A stretch of 64,000 bases of DNA, taken from NCBI GenBank assembly GCA_018066285.1, contig JAGHRS010000003.1:118767-182766 (forward strand). Direction: 5' to 3'. The notes under the pieces are model-generated. The model had not been told where the DNA came from. It was given only the letters and a program-made list of their open reading frames with translations, and ran no database searches. The position numbers and the translations under genes were made by a program. Origin of the DNA: Candidatus Treponema caballi. GTDB taxonomy: Bacteria > Spirochaetota > Spirochaetia > Treponematales > Treponemataceae. Positions 51,768 to 60,907 of this stretch are shown one piece after another (within the stretch, counting starts at the first letter, position 1; the number at the start of each line of letters is the position of its first letter).

Positions 51768-54215
51768 ATGAATTTTGATGCTGAATCCTTTAAGGCAAGT
51801 CTTTCTGCACGTCTCAAGAGACAGTACGGCAAAGACATTACACAGGCAAACAAGCACGACTTATTTGATGCTGTTTCCGCTTCAGCAATGGAAATAATCA
51901 CTGAAAACTGGATGAAGACACGCAACGCTTACTACAAGCATCAGGGACGGCGTGTGTACTATCTTTCTGCAGAGTTCCTCATGGGCCGCGCTCTCAGCAA
52001 CAACCTGATCAATGCCGGAATCATTGAAGGTGTAAAGGATGTACTGAAAGAGCTCGGTGTAGACTACAACATGGTGGAAGACCAGGAGCCGGACGCAGGT
52101 CTCGGAAACGGCGGTCTCGGCCGTCTTGCAGCTTGCTTCCTCGATTCACTTGCGACACTCGACTATCCGGGACACGGATACGGTATCCGCTACAAGTATG
52201 GTATGTTCGAGCAGCACATTGAAAACGGCTATCAGGTCGAATACCCTGATAACTGGCTTGTCCACCGCGATCCGTGGGAAATCAAGAGAAGCGACCTGGC
52301 CGTAACCGTAAAGTTCGGCGGCAACATCATCAGCCGGCCGGGTCCGAACGGAACGACAAAGTTCACCATTGAGAATGCGGAAGAAATCATAGCAACGCCT
52401 TACGATATGCCGATTGTCGGCTACGATACCAATACCGTAAACACACTGCGTCTGTGGGAAGCTTCAAGCGCAAACGGATTTGACCTTCAGCTGTTCAACA
52501 ATCAGGAATACGCACGTTCAGTCGAGCGCCAGATGTCAGCTGAAAACATCAGCCGTGTCCTCTATCCTAATGACAACGGTCCTTCCGGAAAGGCACTCCG
52601 CCTGAAGCAGCAGTACTTCTTCTCATCCGCTTCGCTGCAGGATCTGATCAACCACTTCATCCAGGACCACGGAACAGATTTCAGCAAGTTCCCTGACTAT
52701 CAGGTCATCCAGCTGAATGACACGCATCCTGTCGTTGCCATTCCGGAACTCATGCGCATCCTCATGGATGAACACGGAGTCGGCTGGGATGAAGCATGGT
52801 CAATTGTCACAAAGACATTTGCCTACACGAACCACACAATCCTCGCAGAAGCACTTGAAAAGTGGCCTATCGACATCTTCCAGGGACTTCTGCCACGCAT
52901 CTACCAGATTGTTGAAGAAATCAACCGCCGCTTCATGATTGAGCTCCGCCAGAAGTTCCCTGAGGATTATCAGAGACAGAACCGCATGAGCATCATCCAG
53001 AACGGCATGATTTACATGGCCTGGCTTGCAATCCACTCATGCTTCAGCGTAAACGGTGTTGCAGCACTCCACACAGAGCTCCTGAAAAAGCAGGAGCTCG
53101 CTGACTGGTACGAGCTGTATCCTGAGAAGTTCAACAACAAGACAAACGGAATCACTCAGCGCCGCTGGCTGCTTTCTGCAAATCCGCGTCTTGCAGAGTT
53201 CATTACAAAGAGAATCGGCCACGGATGGGAGAAAGATCTTTCAAAACTCCGTGAGCTCGAGAAGTTTGCTGATGACAAGGAAGCACTGCAGGAACTGCTC
53301 GACATCAAGCAGGAAAACAAGAAAGACCTTGCTGAGTTCCTCAAGATCAGTCAGAACGAGTTCCTTGATCCGGCTTCCATCTTCGACGTTCAGATTAAGC
53401 GCCTGCACGAGTACAAACGCCAGCTCTTAAACATTCTGCACGTCATGTACGAGTATAACCGCCTGCTTGATGATTCAGACTACAATCCGCCGGCACGCAC
53501 ATTCATCTTCGGTGCTAAGGCTGCTTCCGGTTACCGCCGCGCAAAGAGCATCATCAAGCTGATTAACGCAGTCGCTGACCGTGTGAACAACGACCGCCGC
53601 GTCCGTGGAAAGCTCCGCGTTGTTTTCGTTGAAAACTACTGCGTATCCGTCGCTGAAAAACTCTTCCCGGCATCTGAAATCTCAGAGCAGATTTCTACAG
53701 CAGGAAAGGAAGCTTCCGGAACCGGTAACATGAAGTTCATGGTAAACGGCGCTGTAACGCTCGGAACACTCGATGGAGCAAACATTGAAATCGTTGAGGA
53801 AGCAGGAAAAGAAAACGCTTTCATCTTCGGTCTTACCGCTGATGAAATCCTCGCAATAGAAAAGGAACATAACTACAATCCGCAGAAGTATCTTTCACGC
53901 AATCCTGGTCTTGCAAAAGTCATGGAACAGCTTGTGGATGGTACGTATGACCCGGATATGCAGATGTTCCGCGAACTGTATGATTCACTCGTCTACGGTG
54001 TTGAAGGACAGCGCCCTGACGTGTATTACGTACTCGCAGATTTTGACGCATATGTTGCAGCCCAGGATAAGGTTGCAGAAGCGTACAAAGACAGAATGGG
54101 CTGGGCAAAGAAAATGCTCCTGAACATTGCAAGAAGCGGCAAATTCTCATCAGACCGCACAATCGAAGAGTACGTAAAGGATATTTGGAAACTGAAGAAG
54201 CTCGAAGTGCAATAA
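51768..54215 (+). CDS. glgP: Glycogen/starch phosphorylase
   Basis: 815 aa. Releases glucose-1-phosphate from glycogen; it works with GlgX. Family signs: RRVYYLSAEFLMGRALSNNL near 60-80, LGNGGLGRLAACFLDSLA, NDTHPVVAIPELMRIL, and the PLP site EASGTGNMKFMVNGAVTLGTLDGANIE with the Schiff-base Lys (landmark GTGNMKF). The start at 51768 is preferred: AAGGAG lies 11 nt upstream. An in-frame ATG at 51687 would add 27 residues overlapping the promoter (TATAAT at 51693-51698). Confidence 0.96.
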   Translation: MNFDAESFKASLSARLKRQYGKDITQANKHDLFDAVSASAMEIITENWMKTRNAYYKHQGRRVYYLSAEFLMGRALSNNLINAGIIEGVKDVLKELGVDYNMVEDQEPDAGLGNGGLGRLAACFLDSLATLDYPGHGYGIRYKYGMFEQHIENGYQVEYPDNWLVHRDPWEIKRSDLAVTVKFGGNIISRPGPNGTTKFTIENAEEIIATPYDMPIVGYDTNTVNTLRLWEASSANGFDLQLFNNQEYARSVERQMSAENISRVLYPNDNGPSGKALRLKQQYFFSSASLQDLINHFIQDHGTDFSKFPDYQVIQLNDTHPVVAIPELMRILMDEHGVGWDEAWSIVTKTFAYTNHTILAEALEKWPIDIFQGLLPRIYQIVEEINRRFMIELRQKFPEDYQRQNRMSIIQNGMIYMAWLAIHSCFSVNGVAALHTELLKKQELADWYELYPEKFNNKTNGITQRRWLLSANPRLAEFITKRIGHGWEKDLSKLRELEKFADDKEALQELLDIKQENKKDLAEFLKISQNEFLDPASIFDVQIKRLHEYKRQLLNILHVMYEYNRLLDDSDYNPPARTFIFGAKAASGYRRAKSIIKLINAVADRVNNDRRVRGKLRVVFVENYCVSVAEKLFPASEISEQISTAGKEASGTGNMKFMVNGAVTLGTLDGANIEIVEEAGKENAFIFGLTADEILAIEKEHNYNPQKYLSRNPGLAKVMEQLVDGTYDPDMQMFRELYDSLVYGVEGQRPDVYYVLADFDAYVAAQDKVAEAYKDRMGWAKKMLLNIARSGKFSSDRTIEEYVKDIWKLKKLEVQ

Positions 54216-54238
54216 ACGGAGACTTTCTTAAAAGTTTG

Positions 54239-54272
54239 CGGGCTCAGCTGAAAAGCTGGGCCCGATTTTTTT
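54239..54272 (+). terminator. Terminator after glgP
   Basis: An 11-bp stem with one G-T pair (CGGGCTCAGCT with AGCTGGGCCCG) and a T-run to 54272. Confidence 0.85.
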
Positions 54273-54288
54273 GTCATGCTGAACTGGT

Positions 54289-55179
54289 TCAGCTTCTCTT
54301 CTTTTTAAGAAAGCTCAGTTTTGTTTCGCCTAAAACGACGGCGATAAACATGAGCGCGCAGCCGATGATATTGCGGCCGGAAAGGATTTCATGAAGGAAG
54401 ATGACGCTTGAGAGCATGCCGAAAACACTTTCAAAAGACATCAAGAGGGACGCAAGAGACGGCTCCAGGTACTTCTGGCAGACAGTCTGCAGCAGGAAGC
54501 AGATCATCGTGCTTCCAAGGCCCAGGTAGAGCATGCTTCCGATAATCGTTGTGTCTTTAAGCGCTGCGGCCGGGAAGGCACCGTCAATGATTGGTGCAGT
54601 TATCCAGGAAAGAACGGCAGTGAGCGCTACCTGAAGAATAGTGAGCAGGATGGGGTCATCACCCTGAGAATAGCGTGCAATGTAGATGATCTGCATTGCA
54701 TAGCAGAGGCCGCAGATAAGGGTCAGTACGTCACCAATGTTTACAGACAGGTCGCCCTGAAGCGAAAGCAGGCCGATTCCCGTAAAGGAAAGAAGGGCGG
54801 CAACAATGCTGTAGACGTCGGGCTTGTTTTTGGTCAGAGCCCAGTTGATGAATGGGACAAGCACAACATACACGGTCGTGAGGAAGGCGTTTTTGCCTGC
54901 TGTCGTATAGTTGCAGCCGATTGTCTGGAAAGCGTATGCCAGGAAAAGCCAGATGCCGATGAGGAAGCCGTGCTTGAGCGTCTGACGGTTCAGTTTCTTG
55001 AAACGTGGAATGAAAACGAGTGAAAGCACAACCGTCGCAATGGTAAAGCGGAAGGCCATCATCCAGATGGGAGGGACAGCGTCGAGCGAGTTCTTTACGA
55101 CAACGAACGCAAAGCCCCAGATCATTGTTACAAAAATAAGACCGGCAGAAGCCAGAAATGTCACAAACTTTTTTGACAT
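54289..55179 (-). CDS. EamA/DMT-family transporter
   Basis: 296 aa with ten hydrophobic helices in two EamA repeats (first GLIFVTMIWGFAFVVVKN; second GDVLTLICGLCYAMQIIYIARY). Typical signs of the drug/metabolite exporter family: FRFTIATVVLSL, TVYVVLVPFINW and SLLMSFESVFGMLSSVIFLHE. The substrate is unknown. AGAGG precedes the ATG. Convergent with glgP. Confidence 0.85.
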   Translation of the reverse strand: MSKKFVTFLASAGLIFVTMIWGFAFVVVKNSLDAVPPIWMMAFRFTIATVVLSLVFIPRFKKLNRQTLKHGFLIGIWLFLAYAFQTIGCNYTTAGKNAFLTTVYVVLVPFINWALTKNKPDVYSIVAALLSFTGIGLLSLQGDLSVNIGDVLTLICGLCYAMQIIYIARYSQGDDPILLTILQVALTAVLSWITAPIIDGAFPAAALKDTTIIGSMLYLGLGSTMICFLLQTVCQKYLEPSLASLLMSFESVFGMLSSVIFLHEILSGRNIIGCALMFIAVVLGETKLSFLKKKRS

Positions 55180-55257
55180 ATAAACCTCTGCCGGTATTTT
55201 ACAGAAATTCTATGAAATAGAAAACTGCCGGGCGCGCTTTTGGAAGCGCTTCGGGCT

Positions 55258-57663
55258 TTATCTCCACTCCAGAGTCAGGCTGCTCTTCTTCTGCAGAATT
55301 GCATAACCGAAGACACTTGGGTTCTCCCATCCGTCGCCGGTTTCATCGTACCAGCTGAGCGTTCCGGAGCGTGTTCCTTCTGCGTTTGCGTCGTTGACCT
55401 GCAGTTCAATGCCAATCTGACGTCCTTCCAAGGGTTCAATCTCCGTCCACTTGATGGCTGCTTCAATGTTGTAGCCTTTTCTGGTGACACGGGCAGCAGA
55501 AACGATATTGTCTGCCGTACAGGTTTCTCCGCTGAAAGACTGTCTGTTCTGGAAGCTGATGCGGTACTGCTTGTCATCTGTCTTGTATGAAGTGGCTCTG
55601 TCGCAGCGTTCATCAATGAAAATCTCGAATGAATCCTGCTGATAGTCGTCTGCACTGTCTGCATTAAGGCACTTATCCTCAACATGAGCAAAGACATAGA
55701 GGTTTTCTTCATCCCACATGAGTTTAACCCACGCCTTGACGTCTGCACCAAGATTAATCTCCAGCGGAATCTTCTTTACAAACCACCACTTGATATCCTG
55801 CTTTCCGTTAATCCTAGGCGTTCCCTTCTTGATACCGATGACAGGTACCTGTTTCGGAGCCTTGATGATGCGGTCAATCTTAGAATCATCAACAAATGCC
55901 CAATAAGCCGGCTTAGCCTTGTAGTTGTCATCGAACAGAAGCGGACTCTGATACTTGCCTGTCTGCTGATGGAGCCAGCTGTTCTTGTCGACGACACCCC
56001 ATACAGTGAAGCCGCCAACCTTAACGCCTTCGTTTACGAGAGTCTGCATGGCATCATACAGATCAAGATAGCGAAGACCTTCATTGCTGAACTCTTCGTG
56101 TTTCTGCTCTGCTGCTCCTGTATAGCTTGCACTTGCCTTGAAATCAAGCTCTGTTATCTGAACCTGTCCGACAATAGCGGCATACTTACGTGCTGCAGCA
56201 GCAAATGTCTCGCCATCCGGAGAAGACATGCTGTAGTGCCCCTGCATACCGAAGCCATCAATACGGGTTCCCGTTCCAGGTGCACCTTCAGCCGCCTTTA
56301 CAGTCTTCAGAAGTGTACAGATATCATCAATTTTACCTGCCTGTGTGTCGTTGTAATCATTGTAGTACAACTCAAGATTAGCCGGTGCATACTTGTTAGC
56401 GAACTTGAATGCATTGACGATGTACTCTTCATTTCCGTAAACCTTCCACCACATGCCATCAGTTCTGTATCCGCTGGAATCGCTGACAGCTTCGTTTACG
56501 ACATCCCAGCCGTAGAACATGTCCTTATACTTGCTGTCCGCACCAACAAAATGTTCGAGAACAGACTTGATGTACCACTCGTGGCGTTTTGTCATGAGCT
56601 CTTTTGAGGCAAGGGGCTTTGTCTTGTCATAATCTTCGTAGAAGAACCAGTCTGGTGTCTGAGAATGCCAGGTAAGAACATGGCCACGGATGCGGATGAA
56701 CTTATCCGGATGAGCGTCGTTCCATGCTTTGATGACATCAAGCATTGACTCAGCACGGCTGAAATTCATGACCGGAACGACAAGTTCCTCTCCATTCAGC
56801 ACAGCTGTGGTCTTTCCCGGACAGACGTTGTTGCTGTAATTGAAGATAGCATCCGGTTTGAGTTCATTTCCAAGCGTTACTGCATTGAAGTGTTTTGTAA
56901 CAAGGTCCATGACCAGATTATCAGAAAGTTCTGCCTGAGTAAGGGAAGTTCCAACAAGGAACTCTGCTCCCATGACCTTACCTACTGCTGCGCGCAGGTC
57001 AGGAATGTCAGTTTCAATTGATTTCGGTCCTTTTGAAATCTCGCACATTGAAACGCCGGCAACATAGTATTCCCCCAGAACACAGACGCCGGAACCATAG
57101 TTTGTGCCCTGCTCAATTATTCTGATTACAACCTGCTTTATGTCGCTCGTCGCCGCAATCCTGAAAGTTCCCTCAAACTTAGTCCACTTTCCCGGAGTCA
57201 GACGCTGAGAAGCTGATCCAGTGATTTCGGAAGAATATGAGCCGAGATACGCTGTGTTGCCATCCGCTGTTGTAATGAACGGAGCAAAATCAACCTGACA
57301 CTGGTCAGCCGGCTTTCCATCATAATCACTTGAAAGCATTGCCCAGAATTCGTAGGAATACACTTTTCCCCTTTCAACGGAAGCTGTAATATCCTGCGAA
57401 AAAGACTCCCAAGGCTGTGTACGGTTATTGATTATACCGTATGCTGTAAGGCCAGGTGCAATTTCAACATCACTTGTTCCTGCCTTGATTGTGGCACCAC
57501 CCTGGCATGCTGCCCAGGCTCCAAAATCTGCTTCAGTGAAGTTCCCGTTTCTGATGATGTTCTCACCATAAGAAGTTTCCATCTCGGCGTACACACACGT
57601 TGCCATCAGAAGGAAACAGAGGGCTGCAATCACCACTCTGACAGATGTTTTGCTTTTCTTCAT
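55258..57663 (-). CDS. Secreted endo-1,4-beta-xylanase (GH10) with two carbohydrate-binding modules
   Basis: 801 aa. Signal peptide 1-26 (VVIAALCFLLMATCVYAEM region). Residues about 30-210 are a CBM4/9/22-type module (NGNFTEADFGAWAACQGG, then YSYEFWAML). The GH10 barrel covers about 215-595: HFNAVTLGNELKPD, IRGHVLTWHSQTPDWFF, YGWDVVNEAVSD (acid/base Glu) and ITELDFKAS (nucleophile Glu), then GFTVWGVVDKNSWL. Residues about 620-801 are CBM9-like (KIPLEINLGADVKAWVKLMWDEENLYVFAHVED region, W-rich C-terminus). It degrades xylan outside the inner membrane, supporting a plant-fibre gut niche. Confidence 0.93.
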   Translation of the reverse strand: MKKSKTSVRVVIAALCFLLMATCVYAEMETSYGENIIRNGNFTEADFGAWAACQGGATIKAGTSDVEIAPGLTAYGIINNRTQPWESFSQDITASVERGKVYSYEFWAMLSSDYDGKPADQCQVDFAPFITTADGNTAYLGSYSSEITGSASQRLTPGKWTKFEGTFRIAATSDIKQVVIRIIEQGTNYGSGVCVLGEYYVAGVSMCEISKGPKSIETDIPDLRAAVGKVMGAEFLVGTSLTQAELSDNLVMDLVTKHFNAVTLGNELKPDAIFNYSNNVCPGKTTAVLNGEELVVPVMNFSRAESMLDVIKAWNDAHPDKFIRIRGHVLTWHSQTPDWFFYEDYDKTKPLASKELMTKRHEWYIKSVLEHFVGADSKYKDMFYGWDVVNEAVSDSSGYRTDGMWWKVYGNEEYIVNAFKFANKYAPANLELYYNDYNDTQAGKIDDICTLLKTVKAAEGAPGTGTRIDGFGMQGHYSMSSPDGETFAAAARKYAAIVGQVQITELDFKASASYTGAAEQKHEEFSNEGLRYLDLYDAMQTLVNEGVKVGGFTVWGVVDKNSWLHQQTGKYQSPLLFDDNYKAKPAYWAFVDDSKIDRIIKAPKQVPVIGIKKGTPRINGKQDIKWWFVKKIPLEINLGADVKAWVKLMWDEENLYVFAHVEDKCLNADSADDYQQDSFEIFIDERCDRATSYKTDDKQYRISFQNRQSFSGETCTADNIVSAARVTRKGYNIEAAIKWTEIEPLEGRQIGIELQVNDANAEGTRSGTLSWYDETGDGWENPSVFGYAILQKKSSLTLEWR

Positions 57664-57919
57664 ATTGTATTATTTCCCCTTTTAATCGTCCCGGTTAACG
57701 GAACGGTTCTTTCTATAATAATATAGTGCTTTGAAAGATGGCGGTATCTAGGGTTTTCCCTATATGCTGTACTCCTCATATTTATACAGAAATTATGCAA
57801 TTTTATTGAAATTTCGCATAAATATGCATATTTACGCATTGACATTGCATAATTATCTATGATAAAGTTGAAGAGTCAGGAGCTTTTCTGCACAGGCAGA
57901 GACTCCATGGAGGAAATTC
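57664..57919. promoter_or_regulatory. 256-bp divergent regulatory region, xylanase / amino-acid-binding protein
   Basis: No gene seen. AT-rich. A TTGACA lies at 57839-57844 for the plus-strand gene, but no convincing -10 is placed 16-18 bp downstream (nearest GATAAA at 57861). GCAT recurs at 57816, 57826, 57836 and 57847, i.e. every 10-11 bp, over and beside the TTGACA. GGAGG precedes the gene start at 57920. Confidence 0.4.
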
Positions 57920-58705
57920 ATGAAAAAGACACTTATCTCTGCCATTTTAATCATGATGGCACTGTCTGTAGTATTAGTAGGATGCAAGAAAGAGACTGTC
58001 GTCATTAAGTCCGTTGCAGACCTTGATGGAAAGAAAATTGGTGTTCAGGCTGGAACAACAGGCGAAACCTGGTGTCTCGAGAGCCTGCCTAATGCAAAGA
58101 TTGTATCATTCAAGACTGGAATGGATGCAGCAATTGACCTGAAGATTGGCGCAATTGATGCAATCGTTCTTGACGAACTTCCAGCTGAAGCTATTGTTGA
58201 AAAGAACCCGACTCTGTCAGTTCTCCGCGATTCTGTCTTCACAGATAACAAAGAAGAATATGCAATCGCAATCAAGAAGGGAAATCAGGCTCTCGTAGAT
58301 TCAATCAACGCAACAATTGCAAAAATGAAGTCAAACGGTGAATACGAAGCTCTCGTTAACGCTTTCATGCCAGTTGAAGGCTCAATCGTCATCCCTGCAG
58401 TTTCAGCAGTAAACGGTTCAACAACACTTAAACTTGGAACAAACGCAGCATTCCCACCATTCGAATATGTTGACGGCAGTTCAATCGTCGGTTTCGATAT
58501 CACAATGGGACAGAAGATTGCAAATGATGCAAATGCATCTCTTGAAGTTGTCAACATGGAATTCGACAGCCTTATCCCAGCTCTTCAGTCTGGAACAATC
58601 GACTTCATCGCAGCTGGTATGTCAGTAACAGAAGAACGCAAGAAGAACGTTGATTTCTCAGATCCATACTATGCTTCAGAGCAGGTAATTATTGTCAGGA
58701 AATAA
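57920..58705 (+). CDS. Circularly permuted amino-acid ABC transporter substrate-binding lipoprotein
   Basis: 261 aa; lipobox LVGC gives Cys22. The halves of an SBP_bac_3 protein are swapped. Residues 29-150 (KSVADLDGKKIGVQAGTTGE to MKSNGEYEALVNAFM) match what is normally the second half of the family, including DAIVLDELPA. Residues 168-261 (LKLGTNAAFPPFEYVDG, GFDITMGQKIA, LIPALQSGTIDFIAAGMSVTEER with the carboxylate-binding Arg, FSDPYYASEQVIIVRK) match the first half and end where the second usually starts. Linker 151-167. All expected parts are present. No permease or ATPase gene is adjacent. GGAGG precedes the start. Confidence 0.88.
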   Translation: MKKTLISAILIMMALSVVLVGCKKETVVIKSVADLDGKKIGVQAGTTGETWCLESLPNAKIVSFKTGMDAAIDLKIGAIDAIVLDELPAEAIVEKNPTLSVLRDSVFTDNKEEYAIAIKKGNQALVDSINATIAKMKSNGEYEALVNAFMPVEGSIVIPAVSAVNGSTTLKLGTNAAFPPFEYVDGSSIVGFDITMGQKIANDANASLEVVNMEFDSLIPALQSGTIDFIAAGMSVTEERKKNVDFSDPYYASEQVIIVRK

Positions 58706-58727
58706 TCGAAGATTATTTCCTGACAAT
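58691..58727. repeat. 17-bp perfect inverted repeat over the stop codon of the permuted binding-protein gene
   Basis: 58691-58707 and 58711-58727 are perfect inverted copies with a GAA loop. The stem includes the last codons and the TAA stop. No T-run follows; a second 7-bp hairpin (58733-58750) comes next. Confidence 0.85.
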
Positions 58728-58777
58728 GGCGAGTTTTGCTAACGCAAAACATCGCGGGATTTATTTGCATTAAATAG

Positions 58778-58815
58778 AAAGCCCGTCCGGCTACAGTTGG
58801 GCGGGCTTTTTTTAT
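58778..58815 (+). terminator. Terminator after the permuted binding-protein gene
   Basis: AAAGCCCGTCC pairs with GGGCGGGCTTT (one G-T pair), followed by a T-run; third hairpin downstream of the gene. Confidence 0.85.
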
Positions 58816-58836
58816 TGGCTTTTACAAGCAGACGCT

Positions 58837-58864
58837 GATGTCACGACATGGTTGTCGTGACATC
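58837..58864. repeat. 12-bp perfect inverted repeat over the stop codon of the first MATE gene
   Basis: GATGTCACGACA (58837-58848) and TGTCGTGACATC (58853-58864), loop TGGT. It includes the minus-strand TGA at 58843-58841 and gives the protein a four-residue tail (TTMS) absent from its paralogue. Confidence 0.8.
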
Positions 58865-60199
58865 ATTAAGCCATTTTCCGCTTAGCAGGCGGACAATGCC
58901 CATGGTGCATTTAAAGACTTCATCTGAACGGATGCAGAGATACAGCGCCCAGTATGGCAGATGCCATGCATAAACGCCGGCAAAACCGAGCGGAATAGCG
59001 AGAATCCACAGGAAGCCAACATCCATGAGAAGCGCATAGATTGTGTCACCTCCGGACCGGCATACACCAACGACCATCGTCATGTTGCTGGCAGAGAACG
59101 GATACAGCGCCATGGAAAGATACACCATCGTCACGGCCATGTGCATGACTTCAGATTCAACATTGAACACGTACGGCAGCACAAGCGAAAGCGGGATAAG
59201 CAGCAGGCCCAGAACAAGACCGGCTCCGGCATTGAAGAACGTGTACTTCTTTGCAAGCGAACGGGCTTCATCATGCTTTCCTTCACCAATCGTCTTTCCA
59301 AGCAGAATGCCGGTAGCGTTACCGGTTCCAATGAAGAATGTCCAGATAAGATTACCGATTGTGCTTGTAATATTAATGGCAGCGACCATATCCGTTCCCG
59401 CATGTCCGTAAATGACGTTCTGCATTGTAGTACCCAGGCCCCAGAGCGTCTCATTCAACAGAACAGGCAGGCAGATTTTCACATACTGACTCATAAAGCC
59501 CGGCTGCCGTCTGAACAGGCGGGAAGGAGAAGCTGCCATCTCGTACTTCTTGATATACGGCACGACAAGCAGCAGGATGAACTCAATAATACGTGACACT
59601 ACAGTTGCAACAGCCGCCCCGACAACGCCCATGGCAGGGACATACTCTGTCCCACCAAAACTGACGCCGAAAATAAGCAGGTAATTGAGCACGCAGTTTA
59701 CAATGACGGACACAAACGTCGCAATCATCGGCAGTTTGACGCGCTCGGTGCTGCGTTCGGCGTGTGCAAACGGGAAGCCGAGACCAATGAAAAGATAACT
59801 GAAAGAAACTGTCTTCAGATAATCCACACCAATGGAGATAAGTTCTTCGTCTTCAGAATAAAAGCGCAGGCACATTTCCGGCTCAAAGAAAGCGAGCAGA
59901 AAGAACAGCACCGAAATTATTGCTGACAGAATGATGGTGATGCCGAGTGTCCGGTGAACGCCATCCATGTCTTTTTTGCCCCAGTACTGAGAGATGAAAA
60001 TTGATCCGCCAGAAACGGTACCAAAGAGCACCATGTTCATCAGGAAGAAAATCTGATTACCAAGCCCGACAGCCGCAATTTCAACTGAACCAAGCTGCCC
60101 GACCATAATCGTGTCGAGCATGTTGACGAATGATGACAGGAAGTTCTGCAGGATTATTGGAACCGCTATCGTAAAAAGCGGCTTAAGAAATGTGAACAT
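58841..60199 (-). CDS. MATE-family efflux transporter (copy 1)
   Basis: 452 aa with 12 hydrophobic helices. MATE signs: PIILQNFLSSFVNMLDTIMVGQLG near 14-38, NQIFFLMNMVLFGTVSGGSIFISQYWGKKD, then the internally repeated second half (LNETLWGLGTTMQNVIYGHAG). Predicted Na+- or H+-driven drug/metabolite exporter of the inner membrane. Very similar to copy 2 at 62388. Predicted promoter TTCACG (60235-60230), 17-bp spacer, TACAAA (60212-60207), 7 nt before the ATG. The stop lies inside a 12-bp inverted repeat. Confidence 0.92.
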   Translation of the reverse strand: MFTFLKPLFTIAVPIILQNFLSSFVNMLDTIMVGQLGSVEIAAVGLGNQIFFLMNMVLFGTVSGGSIFISQYWGKKDMDGVHRTLGITIILSAIISVLFFLLAFFEPEMCLRFYSEDEELISIGVDYLKTVSFSYLFIGLGFPFAHAERSTERVKLPMIATFVSVIVNCVLNYLLIFGVSFGGTEYVPAMGVVGAAVATVVSRIIEFILLLVVPYIKKYEMAASPSRLFRRQPGFMSQYVKICLPVLLNETLWGLGTTMQNVIYGHAGTDMVAAINITSTIGNLIWTFFIGTGNATGILLGKTIGEGKHDEARSLAKKYTFFNAGAGLVLGLLLIPLSLVLPYVFNVESEVMHMAVTMVYLSMALYPFSASNMTMVVGVCRSGGDTIYALLMDVGFLWILAIPLGFAGVYAWHLPYWALYLCIRSDEVFKCTMGIVRLLSGKWLNDVTTTMS

Positions 60200-60900
60200 A
60201 TGTCCATTTGTAGCATAAAACCGCAGGAGCGTGAAGACAGAGGGGAGCCTGCATCAGGTTACATCGTGCAGCCACTTGCCGCTCCTGAAACGCCGGTTTC
60301 AATTATTTGCCAGGATACACCGTATCTGCTGTGGGACTTGGGTGATGATGATTACTCATTTTCCATGTCTGAAGACGGCACAACAAGCACACCGCTGAAT
60401 ACAACGGCATACAGCGTCCAGATAACTGCTTCCTGCAATGTCTGTGACATTGATTATGATGCCGCAAACGGCAGATTCTTCGTTGTTTATGATGCAGGCA
60501 GTCGTTCTTACAAACTGAAAGTCATTGATAAAGACGTCATGAAAACTGCAACAAACCTTTTGGATGCAGATGGCGATGAAGTTGCTCTTGCCCAAGGGAA
60601 CGATTACCGTTACTTCACCGCAGGTTCAGCAGAAAACAACACTTACTGCGCTATTTTTGACGATGACTGGGGCTGGTATGAAATGCGGGCGTTTACAAGG
60701 GAGTCGCAGGCCTTCAGCAGGTTTCAGATGTAACTAAGAAATTCCTGGCGACAGAGGATGGAGACCCTGGAACAGCATTTGCATACGAAGTAGCTGTGAC
60801 AGGGCAGACCGCACAGGTCTACTGCTATGATCCAGGTAATGGATATTGTCCTATAACACCAGGTACCTACATCCAAAATTTCGACTGGTTCTTCGACTAA
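60200..60900 (+). pseudogene. Broken gene: MATE 3'-end scrap joined to a frameshifted protein of unknown function
   Basis: A 177-residue frame (60200-60733) begins next to the first MATE start and carries, at 60258-60283, a 26-bp copy of the 3' end of the second MATE gene. From about 60284 it reads a beta-rich sequence (TPYLLWDLGDDDYSF, NVCDIDYDAANGRFFVVYDAG). After IFDDDWGWYEMR the frame changes: the other frame continues VYKGVAGLQQVSDVTKKFL and ends at 60900 (FDWFFD), so an indel near 60682-60692, in the AATGCGGGCG stretch, is likely. The 5' end is not the original one. The protein is not recognised; a long tandem-beta surface protein is one guess. Confidence 0.65.
60258..60283. repeat. 26-bp direct repeat, copy A (MATE 3'-end sequence)
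   Basis: Identical over 26 bp to 62392-62417, which encodes the C-terminus of MATE copy 2. The intervening segment is 2.1 kb. Likely a recombination scar. Confidence 0.85.
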
Positions 60901-60907
60901 GCCAGCA

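Noticed and set aside
55684..56607. 307-aa open frame antisense to the xylanase
   Set aside because: Overlaps the conserved GH10 barrel; Cys- and Ile-rich composition typical of antisense frames.
57864..57915. Riboswitch or attenuator in the leader of the permuted binding-protein gene
   Set aside because: Only a weak GAGTC/GACTC pairing is visible and no known riboswitch core could be recognised.
60200..60733. Intact 177-aa gene
   Set aside because: Its first 28 codons read through a MATE 3'-end scrap in the wrong strand, and the protein continues in another frame after 60690.
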